A stretch of DNA of 64,000 bases from Temnopleurus reevesii (lineage: Eukaryota; Echinodermata; Echinoidea; Temnopleuroida; Temnopleuridae): assembly GCA_036244855.1 (NCBI GenBank), contig BQKZ01000138.1, forward strand, positions 145,000-208,999. The letters run 5' to 3'. The notes below the pieces were generated by a model. That model ran no database searches. It was not told the origin of the DNA and saw only the letters and a program-made list of their open reading frames with translations. This document shows, piece by piece, positions 1 through 12,242 of the stretch. Position numbers and translations under genes: made by a program. Position 1 is the stretch's first letter. Each line of letters starts with the position of its first letter.

Positions 1-1299
1 CAGGCAAAGAAAAAGACAGTTTAAGAGATTTTTTTCATAGGTTACAATTTGCCAGCAACCTCGCTTTTTTATAAAGACGAAATCAAAACGATAATCAATC
101 AAAACAATATCTTGAAATTTGTCCTCCCTCCGGGATTGACCCGTTAAATTGCCATCTATTAAACTTTGGTTCGATCCCAAGCTTGCTTTCCAAATATCAA
201 AACCCTCCCAAGAGTAATACTCAATTCAAAATTCTGTTCAATAAACTAAATCATTTCGAAGCAAACGCGAGGTGTTTTGTTTCCTGGCTAACGCGCTAAT
301 TTGGTGTAGGTTATTCCAAAATTAAATAATTATTCCCATTTTTGATCACCATTCCGTTCAGGATATGATATTGATATTCTTTTGACCTTATACCTTTCTA
401 TCATGAAGATGTTCTGATATCGCTCACCCGAATACAGAGCTAGAGACTGGGAGAAAATGGGGAAAATATATCGAACGCAATATTTTCTCCCTGACATGTT
501 TATTTGATTTACCACTGAAATAAAATTCTTTTGTATGCTACATAATAATTATCTAGGCCAGGTGCAACAAAAACTTTTGGAAAAATAGGTTAACATGGAG
601 AAAGCTTCTGAAAAATAAGAGGAAAATAATCTAAAGATTAACACCTACCTTAGAGTTGTTCAGTTTGAATATTCGTTTTGTGTAGGCTATTTAGGGATTG
701 CTGCAGCGCGGGGGAGATACATCCCTCCAATTGCTGGTAGGTGATGGTGTTAAACATCATCTCCAAGTGCCAAGATCATTGTGCAGAAATTTCTATTTCA
801 CACTTGATGGTTTTACGGAATTAAGAATATCCAAACAACATTTCTTGGTAGTTTGGAATGCACATTTGTTTACAGCTTAGGAGTGTACACACTTGTATAT
901 TTTTAGGAGTAATAATTTTGCACTCATATGGGATAGAGCCGCTGGCAGCATCGTTTAGGTTGGAAATATGAACAATATTTAGGAAAACCTTGGGAGGGGA
1001 CCTCCACCCTACACACGTATGAATACATGTGCAACATTACTCCATTAAAGGTGCAAACAATGCAACGATGGGAACATATTTTTTTGTGTAATACTTTACA
1101 TTTTAATTGAAAATCGAACCACAAAGATATGATTTTTTATTCTGCGCAGTGCTCAGATGATTCGAAACCGCGCCTTTGAGGATATGGAATTTGCTGGTTC
1201 TCGTTTATCTGATCGTTCGACGCTCCAATGAATAAACGATTGCGACTTTAACAGATTTTAAACAATGCCTCCACATAATAATACACAGTGTCCCTTTTG
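1..1299. other. Non-coding stretch, nothing recognised
   Basis: AT-rich sequence with stops in all frames at short intervals. No domain, splice-bounded exon, RNA gene or tandem repeat is visible. A GGTTCGATCCC string at 168-178 looks like a pol III B box, but no A box lies at the right distance upstream, so no tRNA is called. Confidence 0.6.
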
Positions 1300-1462
1300 G
1301 CTGTCGAAAGGTACAACATTGTACCTTTTTTCGGTACTTTGTACCAGTTATGAAATTTTTGGTTGCTGAGCCTGTACACAAACGGGTGTAATCATATTGC
1401 TTAGTATATTGCCTTCTCGCAAAGGTATGCACCCTTTGTGTACCCTTATTTCTTAGTGTATA
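1300..1462 (+). repeat. Dispersed repeat, copy 1 (partner at 22946-23041)
   Basis: The strongest part is 1406-1462 (TATTGCC, then CGCAAAGGTATGCACC, then CTTTGTGTACCCTTATTTC and TTAGTGTA). It aligns with 22982-23041, which has TATTGCATC, GCGAAGGATTGCATCC, TTTGTGTATCTTTTTATTC and CAGTGTA in the same order and on the same strand. Upstream, GGTACAACATTGTACC resembles GGTACGATATTGCACC of the other copy, so the shared region probably starts near 1305. Neither copy has an open frame. The family is not identified; an end fragment of a non-autonomous transposon is a reasonable guess. Confidence 0.45.
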
Positions 1463-1497
1463 GAATAATCGTAAGCAAAAGTTTAACCTTTTTTTTT

Positions 1498-1509
1498 GGG
1501 GGGGGGGGG
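1498..1509 (+). repeat. Poly-G tract (12 G)
   Basis: An uninterrupted G run directly follows a T run. It is one of nine long G/C homopolymers in the window (see the finding on poly-G tracts). Confidence 0.9.
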
Positions 1510-1733
1510 CTTGCAACGCTCCTTATCAAAACCCTTTATTCTGTAATTACCCCCAAATTTGGATTATCACTGATTATAGAATACAAGAATAATGTCAACG
1601 TAAAAGAAGAGACTTACTAAAACTTCTCTGAACCTTCGACTTTCTATCTTCGATTTGTGAAAAATAGTGAGATAATAATGTTCGGCGTTCCGAAAGCATG
1701 TGTCAATTCGTTTATTGTATTGTAAATGAGAAA

Positions 1734-1785
<52 letters not shown>

Positions 1786-1803
1786 AAGGGATAGAGAGAG
1801 AGA
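1734..1803 (+). repeat. (GA)n microsatellite
   Basis: About 40 bp of pure GA repeat (1741-1780) is flanked by imperfect GGAG and ATAG units. The minus-strand frame running through it (serine/leucine alternation) is a repeat artefact, not a gene. Confidence 0.95.
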
Positions 1804-2100
1804 TACAAACATAACCACCGTCCTAATTACACACCTACACAAACTTTCACACACATCATATCACACATATTCATAGTTAAAGAGAGAAAGACGCACAATG
1901 ACAAACCAACACATACACTGACACGCACACACGTTCACGCACACATACCTACCCACACATGCAAATAATCATTCACAAATACACAAACCCACAAAGAATA
2001 AACAACGTACACAGACATCTACACACCACACACGCACACACACAGACAGACACAAACACACACACAAACACACGCACATAACCGCACATGCATACGCGGA
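1804..2100 (+). repeat. Degenerate CA-rich low-complexity tract
   Basis: Nearly 300 bp dominated by CACA, ACACAC and CACGCAC units broken by single substitutions, with almost no G-rich content on this strand. It follows directly on the (GA)n tract and probably represents an eroded (CA)n microsatellite. Confidence 0.8.
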
Positions 2101-2115
2101 TATGGAGAGATGGGA

Positions 2116-2126
2116 GGGGGGGGGGG
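2116..2126 (+). repeat. Poly-G tract (11 G)
   Basis: G homopolymer at the end of the CA-rich tract. Confidence 0.9.
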
Positions 2127-2806
2127 TCTTTCAGCGTGCAATACTTGTATTACTCATACCAACGATTTTACGACAACTATACTAGTCCTACACTGACCGC
2201 TGATTCATTATCCAGGTTGGATTACAGTATGTCACAACCAATACACCATCATCCCCATCTTACTACCATTCCCCATCATTAAAACCATCCCGTATCATGA
2301 TGATGGTTTTACCATCCTTCCATCCCCCCATCAACCACCTTACCCTTGAACTGTTCGCTCGTCTTCATAAGATGTGACGACGAAGACGACTGGATAGACG
2401 GCAGCGGCAATCTATCGACAGCCCCGCCCTTCGCTCTGCGGTCACAACTACCGACAAAGTGGTCTCGCTGACAGATGGACCTGCGGCTCCGGAGGATGGG
2501 GGTAAAACCAATATGAAGATGGAGGATGAAGGGAATGAGGGAGATCCGATGGAGAGAAAGGAAAAGAGGAGGGAGAGGAGAGAGGCAAAAAGAGAACGTG
2601 GCAATAGAGGGGAAATATTTGGTAGAAGACAGGAAAATGATGAAAATATTAATTTGGAAGAAAAATATGAAAAATTCATGTCAATGAATTTTAATATATA
2701 AAGAGAAAATTGAATTGTGAGGATAATAATGAAGATAACAAACGAATCAAGTTTTTCATGGGACAAAATATCTTTTGAGTGAAAAAAGTAAAAATGATGC
2801 TTAACG
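2127..2806. other. Non-coding stretch with a small hairpin
   Basis: No gene is recognised. A perfect 9-bp inverted repeat (AAAACCATC at 2281-2289, GATGGTTTT at 2302-2310, 12-nt loop) sits in a CCATC-rich patch. Purine-rich sequence at about 2500-2630 gives overlapping open frames on both strands (80 and 133 codons). Both are low-complexity (Glu/Arg-rich and Ser/Leu-rich), so I do not call them as genes. Confidence 0.55.
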
Positions 2807-2818
2807 CCCCCCCCCCCC
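2807..2818 (-). repeat. Poly-C tract (12 C; poly-G on minus)
   Basis: Uninterrupted C run 40 bp upstream of a (CT)n microsatellite. Confidence 0.9.
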
Positions 2819-2858
2819 GTTTCTCGTCAGAAAGTCTTTGAAACCCACTTTTAGCGTC

Positions 2859-2871
2859 CTTCTCTCTCTCT

Positions 2872-2921
<50 letters not shown>

Positions 2922-2925
2922 CCTC
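2859..2925 (+). repeat. (CT)n microsatellite
   Basis: CT dinucleotides are interrupted by one C8 run at about 2872-2879 and end in CCCTCCCTC. This is the complement class of the (GA)n tract at 1734-1803. Confidence 0.95.
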
Positions 2926-4207
2926 AAAATAAACAGGGGACAGAAACAAGAATAAATCCACTGAGATGACGTTGAAATGGTGCATTGGATCGGGATATAC
3001 ACGGACTCCACGGAAGATCAGCTCCCCTTGATGGGCGAGTTGAATTTAGACAATCCACAGTGTTTTTAAATTGTATATGTTTTTGAATACGGAAATAAAT
3101 TCAAATCAATCAAATCAAGGATGGGGCAGCAGTACTTTCAATTACGCGCTGGTTGGGAGGGGGTGATAGAAGTTATGAACCCGCACTGACAATCGGAGAG
3201 CGAATACTCATTGTTTGGAACAAAGCTTCCATCGGGGAGGGGAGGATTCCCAGTACCCCTCCCTAATAAAGCATCCTGATTTGATGATGCCCTAATCGGA
3301 AAAACGGTGGTTTCCACTTGTCCGTAGATTGAAAATACAGATGCGGTATTTTGTCAGCACGCATGATTGGGAAGAGGATGAAATGTGATACCAGATGATG
3401 AGTACTCAGTCTTTTTCTCAATCCCGACTATCAAGAATGATACTAAATAATGATGAAAGATATAGAGTTCACATCCATAGCCAGGCGTATAATCGTTATT
3501 ATATCGCTATAAACACATGGCAATTGCTGCCAATCTATTTTAAGCAGAGGGGTATTACAGTCGAACTATTGACTTATTATTTATTTTAAGTGCTTGAAAA
3601 TAAAAAAGAACAAAACAAAATATAACGAGAGAAATGCTCAGGCCATAGACAATAAAATAATTTTAGAAACTAAAAGCGGTAATAGAGCGAGATGCAGATA
3701 AAGAGGAAGAGGGTGGGGATGGGGTGTAGACGTAAATAAGTGTAAGGGAGATAACTGTAGACATTGGGAAGATTAAAAGAGAATTACAGAGTAATAGAGA
3801 AATAAAAATCGATAGAGAGAGAACTAAATAGAGGATCAAAGAAAAGGGGCTGGAAAGGGTAAATATGGAACGAGACATGTTTCTGCCTACCCAGTAGGTT
3901 TGTATTAGTCTTGTAACGATGAGGACGTGTAATTCCCGAGTGTCGTTGTAGGGTAGTGCAGAATACATTTATTGACTTCTGAATTCAAGTCATGAAGCAT
4001 GACCCTTTGCTGAAGACCACCAGATTAATATAATAACGCGACACCCAGGGAGTTATACCTTCACTACTTCGACATCTACTCAAGATAACACTAATGAGCT
4101 CTAAACAACATGTAATTTTGATTATGTTGGAAAGAGCTGAATTTGATTGGGGAAATGTTTAAGGCTAATATTCCTGAGCATTGGGTGTATGTATGTATTT
4201 GACTATT
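2926..4207. other. Non-coding stretch, nothing recognised
   Basis: AT-rich DNA with short purine-rich patches (3660-3870, GATAGAGAGA-like). No exon-like frame, RNA gene or transposon ends seen. Confidence 0.55.
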
Positions 4208-4330
4208 GGGGGGGGGGGGGGGGGGNNNNNNNNNNNNNNNNNNNNNNNNNNNNNNNNNNNNNNNNNNNNNNNNNNNNNNNNNNNNNNNNNNNNNNNTGCT
4301 TTTTTTATTTTGGGGGGGGGGGGGGGGGGG
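4208..4330. other. 71-N assembly gap bracketed by G runs
   Basis: Eighteen G (4208-4225) run straight into 71 N (4226-4296). After a short T-rich spacer, 19 G follow (4312-4330). Assembly evidently failed in homopolymeric G. The two G runs may be the two ends of one tract or of one locus assembled twice, so true length and content here are unknown. Open frames crossing the gap have no meaning. Confidence 0.95.
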
Positions 4331-7300
4331 TGATGCCTGGGGCTCTCGGGCATTCGACCAGTAGCTGTTATTGTTATAATATAATGTTATGTCTGTCATT
4401 TGGAAGCTATTTTTATCCATCCTGGAATGCAGAAATCTCTGAAGACCATGCTTATTTTGTCCATTAATAAATCAACATTATGGATCAACACAAAATGTTA
4501 CAGGCCTACTGTATCTGGCGCCTTCACAGTCAAATTTGCTAGTAATTTGGTAGATGCTCTATCTATGTATCTTGTAAATCGTTCACATATTACAGCAAGC
4601 AATAGAGATTTTTAAAGTATATGAAGGGACCATAATGGTCTATGGGTCATTAGTAGTTGAAAAGGTTCTGTTCTTCAGCGTATAGTTCAATTATTTCCAT
4701 AAAATTAAATTGAATATCATTTCAATGCCCCTTAAGAGGGCCGTGCAATGTCGAGCCCTTTAGATAAAAAAAATTACTCGCATATTACATGCTGACCCGG
4801 GACCCTACAAAGCAGGGTTCGCGCATGATGTACTCTCAGAATTATAATGTAATTTGTGATTCAACTTTGGTCCTGTACTTCGCATCAATATCGTTATCAA
4901 AGACATCAATTGGCAACCTACATAAGGGAACAGTGAGAGTATATTAAATAATAGTATACTTGATAAAAGAAACACATATTGAAAAACAACTTCTCTCTTA
5001 ACCATGTTAACCTGAAATAGGTCGAGGTTAGGATGATTTTTGTATTACTTTATGCACTCCGGATGGTTTTTGAAGTGATGTTACCAACTTTTGAGTCAAC
5101 AAGGTGCTTTTAACCAAATCAAGCATCGCTTTGATTTTGATCACGCATAGGAGAATGTTCGTTTGCCAAAACTTAAGGATGAACAAAGAAACACGTAAAT
5201 TTGTTTTCTCTTCTCGCGCACTTTTTGAATTATTGACGTAAAGTCTGATACATTAGCTCACCTGCATAAAAAATATCTCGAAACGTGAGATATTACCCCG
5301 TTTCCTTTCCAAAATGATGGAATATAAAGAGACGCAACGATTTCTTCCTGTGTTGATCTTAGCAAGCGATACCGCTGGGTAAACTTTAGCCTTACACGGA
5401 CAATCAATGTTGATACATCGTTAGCCCTCACCCGCCATAATTGCCGTATAAACGGAGCCCTAGAATTCGGTGAGAGCATCGAAAAGCACAAGTCCGTCAT
5501 CATAACCCGATAAATCAAGTTTTCTTCGATCATGAGAGTTATGGTTGAAAATAAGGAATCAAACACAACTCCATTTAGTCGTTTCCTCTATTCGTGAGCT
5601 CAGAAAGGGTCCCGCGTTTTTGCTGTCTTCTTATAAAGATTTTCATCCAAAATTGAGCGTCTTTTTGTAGATACTGCATGAGGCATTTTGTCTACGGCCA
5701 AACTAAAGTCAATGTTTGATTTTTTCTCGCTTGATTCTCACTGCTAAATGTGTTTACTCACTCTCAACAAAAGATACATCGGAGCTTCTCAGGGCGACCT
5801 CGCATCTTTCATCGATTCTTGCTAGTTTCCCCCTTTCTCGTTAGTGTCATATTTGGGACTCGGGTGTAATATCAAATAACGGACGATCAAATATTAGAAT
5901 TGTGATGAGAACACTATATTTATTGTAAACACCCACCTCCCTTCTCAATTCTTCTCCTCTTCCTCTCGAATACACAGTTGGCAGTCATCGCTATATGAAA
6001 TATCTAAATTTGGAGAGCTTATATCCAAAGGTTTATCTACTGACTCACTAGCATCGGAAAAGGAGTCACAAACAAGCGACCCCTATGGAGGGGTTTTGTG
6101 TTCCATCGGAGTAAGATGTATAGGTGCTACATTATGTATTGAGGCCAATTTTGGAATGTAAGTGAGTAAGATGAGATTGTGAGAGAGCACTGCAATGTGG
6201 GCAGAAGTGCGAATAGAAATGGAGCTGAGGTGGACGAGGAGTGTTGGAATGAGCTTGAAGAAAGATTCGATCCAAAATTTTACCATGACTCTGCACAAAA
6301 TGTCACGAATCGGCAGACAATGGCCAGAAATAAAATTTATCTATATAAAAAAAAAAGACAGGAAGCGTACATCATGAACTCTTTGAAAATGTTGCAATAA
6401 CTTTTTCTTTAAAAATGAGCATTGTTTAGCGCATCCTTCAAATAATGGTCATTCAAGTCTTGGTTTCTGCAATAACTTGGAAGGGTTAAGATATCACGTT
6501 CAAACTGGATAAAGTACTAGCGAGGGGATATGTTACAGTCTTTTATACACGGTATACAGTACTAATACTGCTTCTGTTCTATTAAATTTTTTGATTTTAT
6601 TGTGATTGCGAAACATTTTCACCCAGGGTCTCCAAATAAGCCGTGTGTTTGCCAATCCTTATTTTCGCTGTTGACTTCCAATGCACACACAGTTACATAT
6701 TTCACCTTACTTCTGATATTATTTCAGAGATCATTAAGCTACTTTATTTTATGTCTACCGTTAAAATAATTTAGGGCATGGTTCAGGCATTTGTGATAGT
6801 TTACGAGCGAAGCGATCTTTTTTCCATTTGGCATATTTACAACGCATTTCGGCATTTTGGCTTTCTGGTTTATAATATGCGTATTTTAAATCTGATTTTA
6901 TATAAAAAAATAATAAAACGATTTGAAATCGGGTAAAGGAAGGATATTATTATATATTTTAATCTTCTGTAGCAAGAAAAACGGAATCCGAGCTATATTA
7001 TTTGATCTCACAATCATCCGAAACCAATTTGTTTCTATACCTCTCTAATGACCCAAGAGAGAAAAACGAGAAAGATTTTCATCATACCTTTCTTTCTCTT
7101 CCACCTTGAAACAAAAGACATGTCAGCATTGATGGAATCATTGAATGATGTATAATAGTCATCCATCATTGCGACGTCCCCGTCGTGTTCTGGTCGTAAT
7201 CGTACACCGTGGTCAAACACGGTGTGGTTGTCGAAGGTCCCTTGTTTACAAACCAGGGTGAAATCCCCCATCATGAGTGGAAGACGGGGAGATTGTTGGC

Positions 7301-7752
7301 GGGATAGCCGTAAGAGTGAAATCACTTCTGGGACTTAGAAGATGAGTCTCAGGGAGGATATCATTTGAGAGGAGGTTTTAATCAACGGACAAACGGACCG
7401 GTGATATTGAGAGAGGGACAGGTAAACAAGGTTTGTGTGCGTGTTTGATCGATCTACACCGTGCAACAAGCACCCGCATCTCGACAGCAAACTTTCCCAA
7501 GTCTTACTGATCTTTAACATCCTTGTAAAATATTTGACAAAAGAATGAAATAGATTTAAAAAAATTCCCCCCCTCTTTCGTGCATCAGCCTCAATTAATT
7601 GGGAAAGAATTTGATAATTTTCGATTAATCAAATAATAGTTTTAAGGTCTAAACCAAATGTTGTTCTTTAATTATTTCCCTTTCTCTCTCTTCATCTGTT
7701 ATAAATGACGTAAATATTAACGATTGATCATAAACGCTTTAAAATGAAAGTT
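4331..7752. other. Non-coding stretch, nothing firm
   Basis: Mostly unique AT-rich sequence. The one structured spot is a perfect 8-bp inverted repeat, ACACCGTG / CACGGTGT (7204-7225, 6-nt loop), in a GC-richer patch (7140-7300) that also holds a TTGTTTAC forkhead-like string. The patch could be regulatory, but no function can be shown. Frames of 60-102 codons in this stretch show no recognisable domain. Confidence 0.5.
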
Positions 7753-7790
7753 TCATCATTATCATCATCATCATCATCATCATCATCATA
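7753..7790 (+). repeat. (ATC)n microsatellite
   Basis: Twelve or so TCA/ATC units with one ATT interruption near the left end. Confidence 0.9.
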
Positions 7791-10676
7791 CTAATCATTA
7801 TTACCACCAGGATCACTGCTATCATTATATCTACAAAAATGTTCCTTGCATTTATGTAACTTTTTTAATATTGCAGTTTTGAGGACATGCCAGTAGTTAT
7901 ATCAAAATTTAAACAGTTTTAACCATGACCTTCACACTTTTCATATGTGCATGTCTCTTAATTATTATTTGATTTGATGATCTTATCCATTTTCCTACAA
8001 AGAGAATTATCAGGAGAGCTCCCCAAAACACACAAACCATGGAATCGTGATATCCACATGTTTAATTCGAACTTTATACTGCCATTATATGGACGTTTAA
8101 AGGAGCAGTAAATCATCTTTGAAAACAAACAGTTAAACAAACAAATACAAATATAAAAAAAAAACAGACATACATAAGTTGGTGCACATTGAATGAATGA
8201 AGTTAAGTATCTCCTTTACTTCATATTTCTCGATATTAGATCAAAAATAAAAAAATGATATGTAAATATCCAATTGACAAATTTAATAATCCACTTGAAC
8301 GATCTAAGGTAGATATGACGTCATTATAATACTTCGCTTTCTAGTGTGTTACACATAACGATAGTTAACTAATGTGTAAAGGCTACAGGTGCGGACGGGA
8401 CATTTGTGTAATATCAACAGCAAATAATGTAAAGAGCAACAAAAACAAAATGCGTCTTATCCAAGTAAACGAGAAAATTATAAAAAATGAACATTGTTAA
8501 ATACCTTTCTACCCTGCTACTTTTTGATGATCTTTTTATGTCATGTCTTCAAATGTTGATGATATTTGTTGCTGATCTTTTTAAGACTTATGACCACTCT
8601 CTACAAACACGACAAATCATGGCTCTTCGAATGACATAGCCAACGATAAAGATGATAGTAAGGGTTCAATTTGTCAGATGATAACTGATTCAATGTCAAC
8701 GATCAGTCATCTGGAAATGAAGAGGCCTTCCATTTAACACGATTTATTCTCTCATCACATCTTATTGTACATCACTTGTTAACTTGGAATTATTTTAAGA
8801 TATGAAAGGTAAAACGCGTCTACAGGTCCACTATTACCTATATGGGTTTCTGCACGAAACTGTTACAACGACAAGTTCACCTAATACGCTCTTGGCACGA
8901 GTGGAATGCATGCTAACTACAACGGAGACGTTTAAATGGGATGCCTACCCGATTGCCATTGCGAGGTTTAGTGAAACTAACCCCTGACCTTCTGTTTTAA
9001 GGTGATTATCCTGATGATATTTGATAAATATGGGTCATGATCAATGTGGAGAAGAGTTTAATAAATGCCACGTGTTCGGTGAGATGTAACGAGTTCTCAT
9101 TGCCAAATCCTTGTCAATAAAAGCATCAAAGCCTCCATACCTTTAATTAAAAGCTCTAATGTTACCCTTAATACGGATCTGGTGTTGTCTAACTTTTACA
9201 GCTTTGATGGCGGGTGGAGAATGATATAGGGGATATGTTCACGTGTTTTCATTAAGGCATAGCACGTCGGGCGCGATGTGATATCTATTAATTATCTCAG
9301 TTACCAGTGTTTCCGCCTCGTTTGTGCACGATACGGGATTTGCATGACATATGAATGAAAGAATCGAAAATAAATACTAATTGGGAATCATAAACGCCCG
9401 GCGATCCTCTCTCTTCCCAAATAATGATCTGATATGAACCATCTGCATTTCATGTTGTATCATGTTAATGAGAAAATGGATCAAAACTGGGCTTGAGCGA
9501 CACCTGCACCCGGTTAAAACGAGCCCCGCCAACCAATACGAGTTATGGATAAGGCATAACGGATCTATCTCCAGGGGTTTCCGTGTGCTCATTGAAATAG
9601 AGATGGAGAGCGGAGAAGTTCTTTTCTCTTTGTCTCACTATCATAGCTCTGGATATCTTGCTTTCTTGCACACCGCGTGATGTAATATGAAGACATGACA
9701 CGGCAAAGTGGTCACCTCCGAAACAAAATCAGAAGACAGTTTGGTAGAGCTTGCTCATGGTTTGGTTCTCTTTATAATATCTTGATGATGAACCCAAGAG
9801 GTGTTAAAGCACGTCGATCGGCTCCTATACTCACGCTGACTAATCACCTACCAAACTTATTGCGCTTTTGTAATTTAAGATTCAGCTCACCGTGTGCTTA
9901 TTGATTTTTACCAATAGTTGTAGAATTTGAAATGAAATAATGGCAAATTTCTGCAGAAAATAATGAAGCAATGCTAAATAGCGCGATAGAAGGACAAGCG
10001 AAGATTTGATTTTACAAGAGATAGACCGATGAGTGCTTGAAACCAAATTCTTCGATATAATTAGAGGTAAATTATTCCTGCGTCTTTTTACGTTGTATTA
10101 TTATGTTCTATTTAATTCTTTTAGAGATGTGCTGAGTTAGTGAGCGTTTGCAAGCCGCAGTAGACCCATGCTAGTGGCTAAACCCCCCAACGATTATTCA
10201 TTCGGCAATCCGATCCTCCCCGGGGATTCGGCCGTTTTCCATCTGAAGATGCTGGCTGTTCATCACGGCATTACCTTGGTCTACTTGCCTCATATTAAAG
10301 GGATCTTTGCATTGATTGGCACAGGCTTGTGCTAATTTGAGATTGCTATTTCTGTAGCCAGCGAGCTCTATCGAATTTCTCGCAGTTGCTGTGGAGGTGA
10401 CATCCGATGCCCAGTGCACGGGACACAGACAGAGACACACATCGCTTTGCAAAATAACCATTAATCATATCCCATTACGGAGCTCGCTCTGTCTTTCCCC
10501 CTTCTATCCAATCTCTCTTCAATGTCTTCTTTTCCCCTCTCTTGTTCTTCTTCTATCTCACTGTTGTCATCGTCAAACTTTGATAAATCAGCAGGAGAAT
10601 TCCAACTATGGCCGTCATCCCTCTATCAATGGCATTTTGACAACCTCGAGACGGCACCGAGGAGAGAGAAGATGGA
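7791..10676. other. Non-coding stretch, nothing recognised
   Basis: AT-rich unique DNA. Short frames on both strands overlap one another (for example around 9380-9680) and carry no recognisable motif. No repeats longer than microsatellite fragments were seen. Confidence 0.5.
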
Positions 10677-10695
10677 GGGGGGGGGGGGGGGGGGG
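10677..10695 (+). repeat. Poly-G tract (19 G)
   Basis: One of the two longest uninterrupted G runs in the window, preceded by GATGGA. Confidence 0.9.
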
Positions 10696-12242
10696 TAGGA
10701 ACTACCGAGTCGAAGAAAGTTTGGCAGGAGAGTACGTATCACTAAACTATTGACCTATCAGGTTGCTCCTTGTCGAGGGCTGTTTAAAGCGATAGGGCGC
10801 CCCCGTCAAGGCTCGAGTGGGAGTCGATGACGAAAAACAGACGTTCTGCGTCCACGACACCAAATCTGCCGATATTCCGGGCGCAATTAGGCCGGACGAA
10901 AACAGGTGTAGTAAACAAAAACACGCATGAGGTATAGATGCGACCCCCTGAACATAAAAGAGGCTAATGGTTGCTCAATTATTTGGGTCATCAATTTAGG
11001 AAATTGGGGCATGGCGGCGGAAGGAAGGGGGTTGGAAACAGGAGGTTTGGTCGACCCAGGTGGGAGATCACGTAACAGGTCTTGGACGCCTTGTCCCGCT
11101 GAGTGTTCAGATAGTAACGGTCTTCCTTCCAACCTAGGGGACCATAAAGTCTGCACGCCATCTACTCTCTAACCTCGCTGAACCCCCTTTCAAAATGAGA
11201 CTGGGGAACGAGCGGGCAAGGATAGTCTTCCTTCATTTCATCTTAGAGCCAAAGAGAAAGGGCGTAATGAAAGAACGAAGGCTTCCCAATTCTCGTCATT
11301 GCAAGATATCCTAACGCAAATTGAAAGCCCGTTTTTCTTACTCCTGTGACATTAGCCGATATCTGGTAATATCAAATAGGAGGAACCCTGCTCGTTTAGA
11401 GTTTAGGTCACCCCTGACACACCCCGTAATTACTAGAAGAATCGTTACCATCCTATTTAGGTCAATGTAGGCAACTAGGTCGCTGTATTGAGAACAGAGA
11501 CACAACACACTCCTACCGCAACTGTGATGATGATGATGCAGCTAACAAACCAGCATGGCCTGTGTTTGTCTTAATATCTATGCTAAGTACACAAACCTCC
11601 AAACTCACAACGCAAATGTGACCAAACATTGCTCTGAGCAAATTTACGTGGTGTTATTGCTGCTTCACACTTGCAAACGTAAAAGAATTGTCATATTCAA
11701 TTGTCATAAGACGAGCAAACAGTGTGCCGCGAATGGCAATGTATATTTAGCATATCTGCGGCTCTGCCTGGCGCTTTGAATGAATCATAATTTACCGAGA
11801 AGAAAGCGACCAGTTTCAAATGTACACATTGACATCCATACGTATATTTAGTATTTTAACATTTGGGATATTAAGTATGTGAGAAAGAAGGTGATTTTGG
11901 AAAAGATTATGACTGCAAATTAACAATTAATTTATGTTGAAAATGTGCATGCCCCATGACAGTATTATTAAGCATGTTACAACATCATCTTAGGATTGGA
12001 GTGCCTTTGATTTTATTTGTTAATGGAAGGGCCGAGTTGCCCCGGAACCTATTCATTTGTTTATTAATTCATTCGCTTTTATATAGTAATTCATCCATCT
12101 ACTAATTCATTTCACCCGTAATAATTCTCAATGATTTACAATACATGCTGAATAAAGTGATTATAAAATCCACCATGATTAAAAAGGGGTACAAATACGG
12201 TATAAGTCTGCATCAAGCTTCATACAATCAATATCTCTTAAA
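10696..12242. other. Non-coding stretch with GC-richer patch 10740-11170
   Basis: The first 450 bp are GC-richer and CpG-containing compared with the flanks (GGGCGCCCCCG, CCGGGCGCAATTAGGCCGG) and include a GTAAACAAAAAC forkhead-like site near 10912. Overlapping frames on both strands (10887-11156 minus, 10927-11172 plus) have no recognised domain. Either a regulatory element or an unrecognised exon could sit here; I favour regulatory DNA, weakly. The rest is AT-rich and featureless. Confidence 0.4.

Noticed and set aside
168..178. GGTTCGATCCC, B-box-like
   Set aside because: No A box at the correct upstream distance and no paired arms, so no tRNA or SINE is supported.
2365..2766. 133-codon minus-strand frame
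   Set aside because: Low-complexity Ser/Leu/Phe composition opposite a purine-rich plus strand; an opposing Glu/Arg-rich frame overlaps it.
4091..4467. Frames spanning the N gap
   Set aside because: They read through 71 unknown bases and poly-G; the reading frame across the gap is meaningless.
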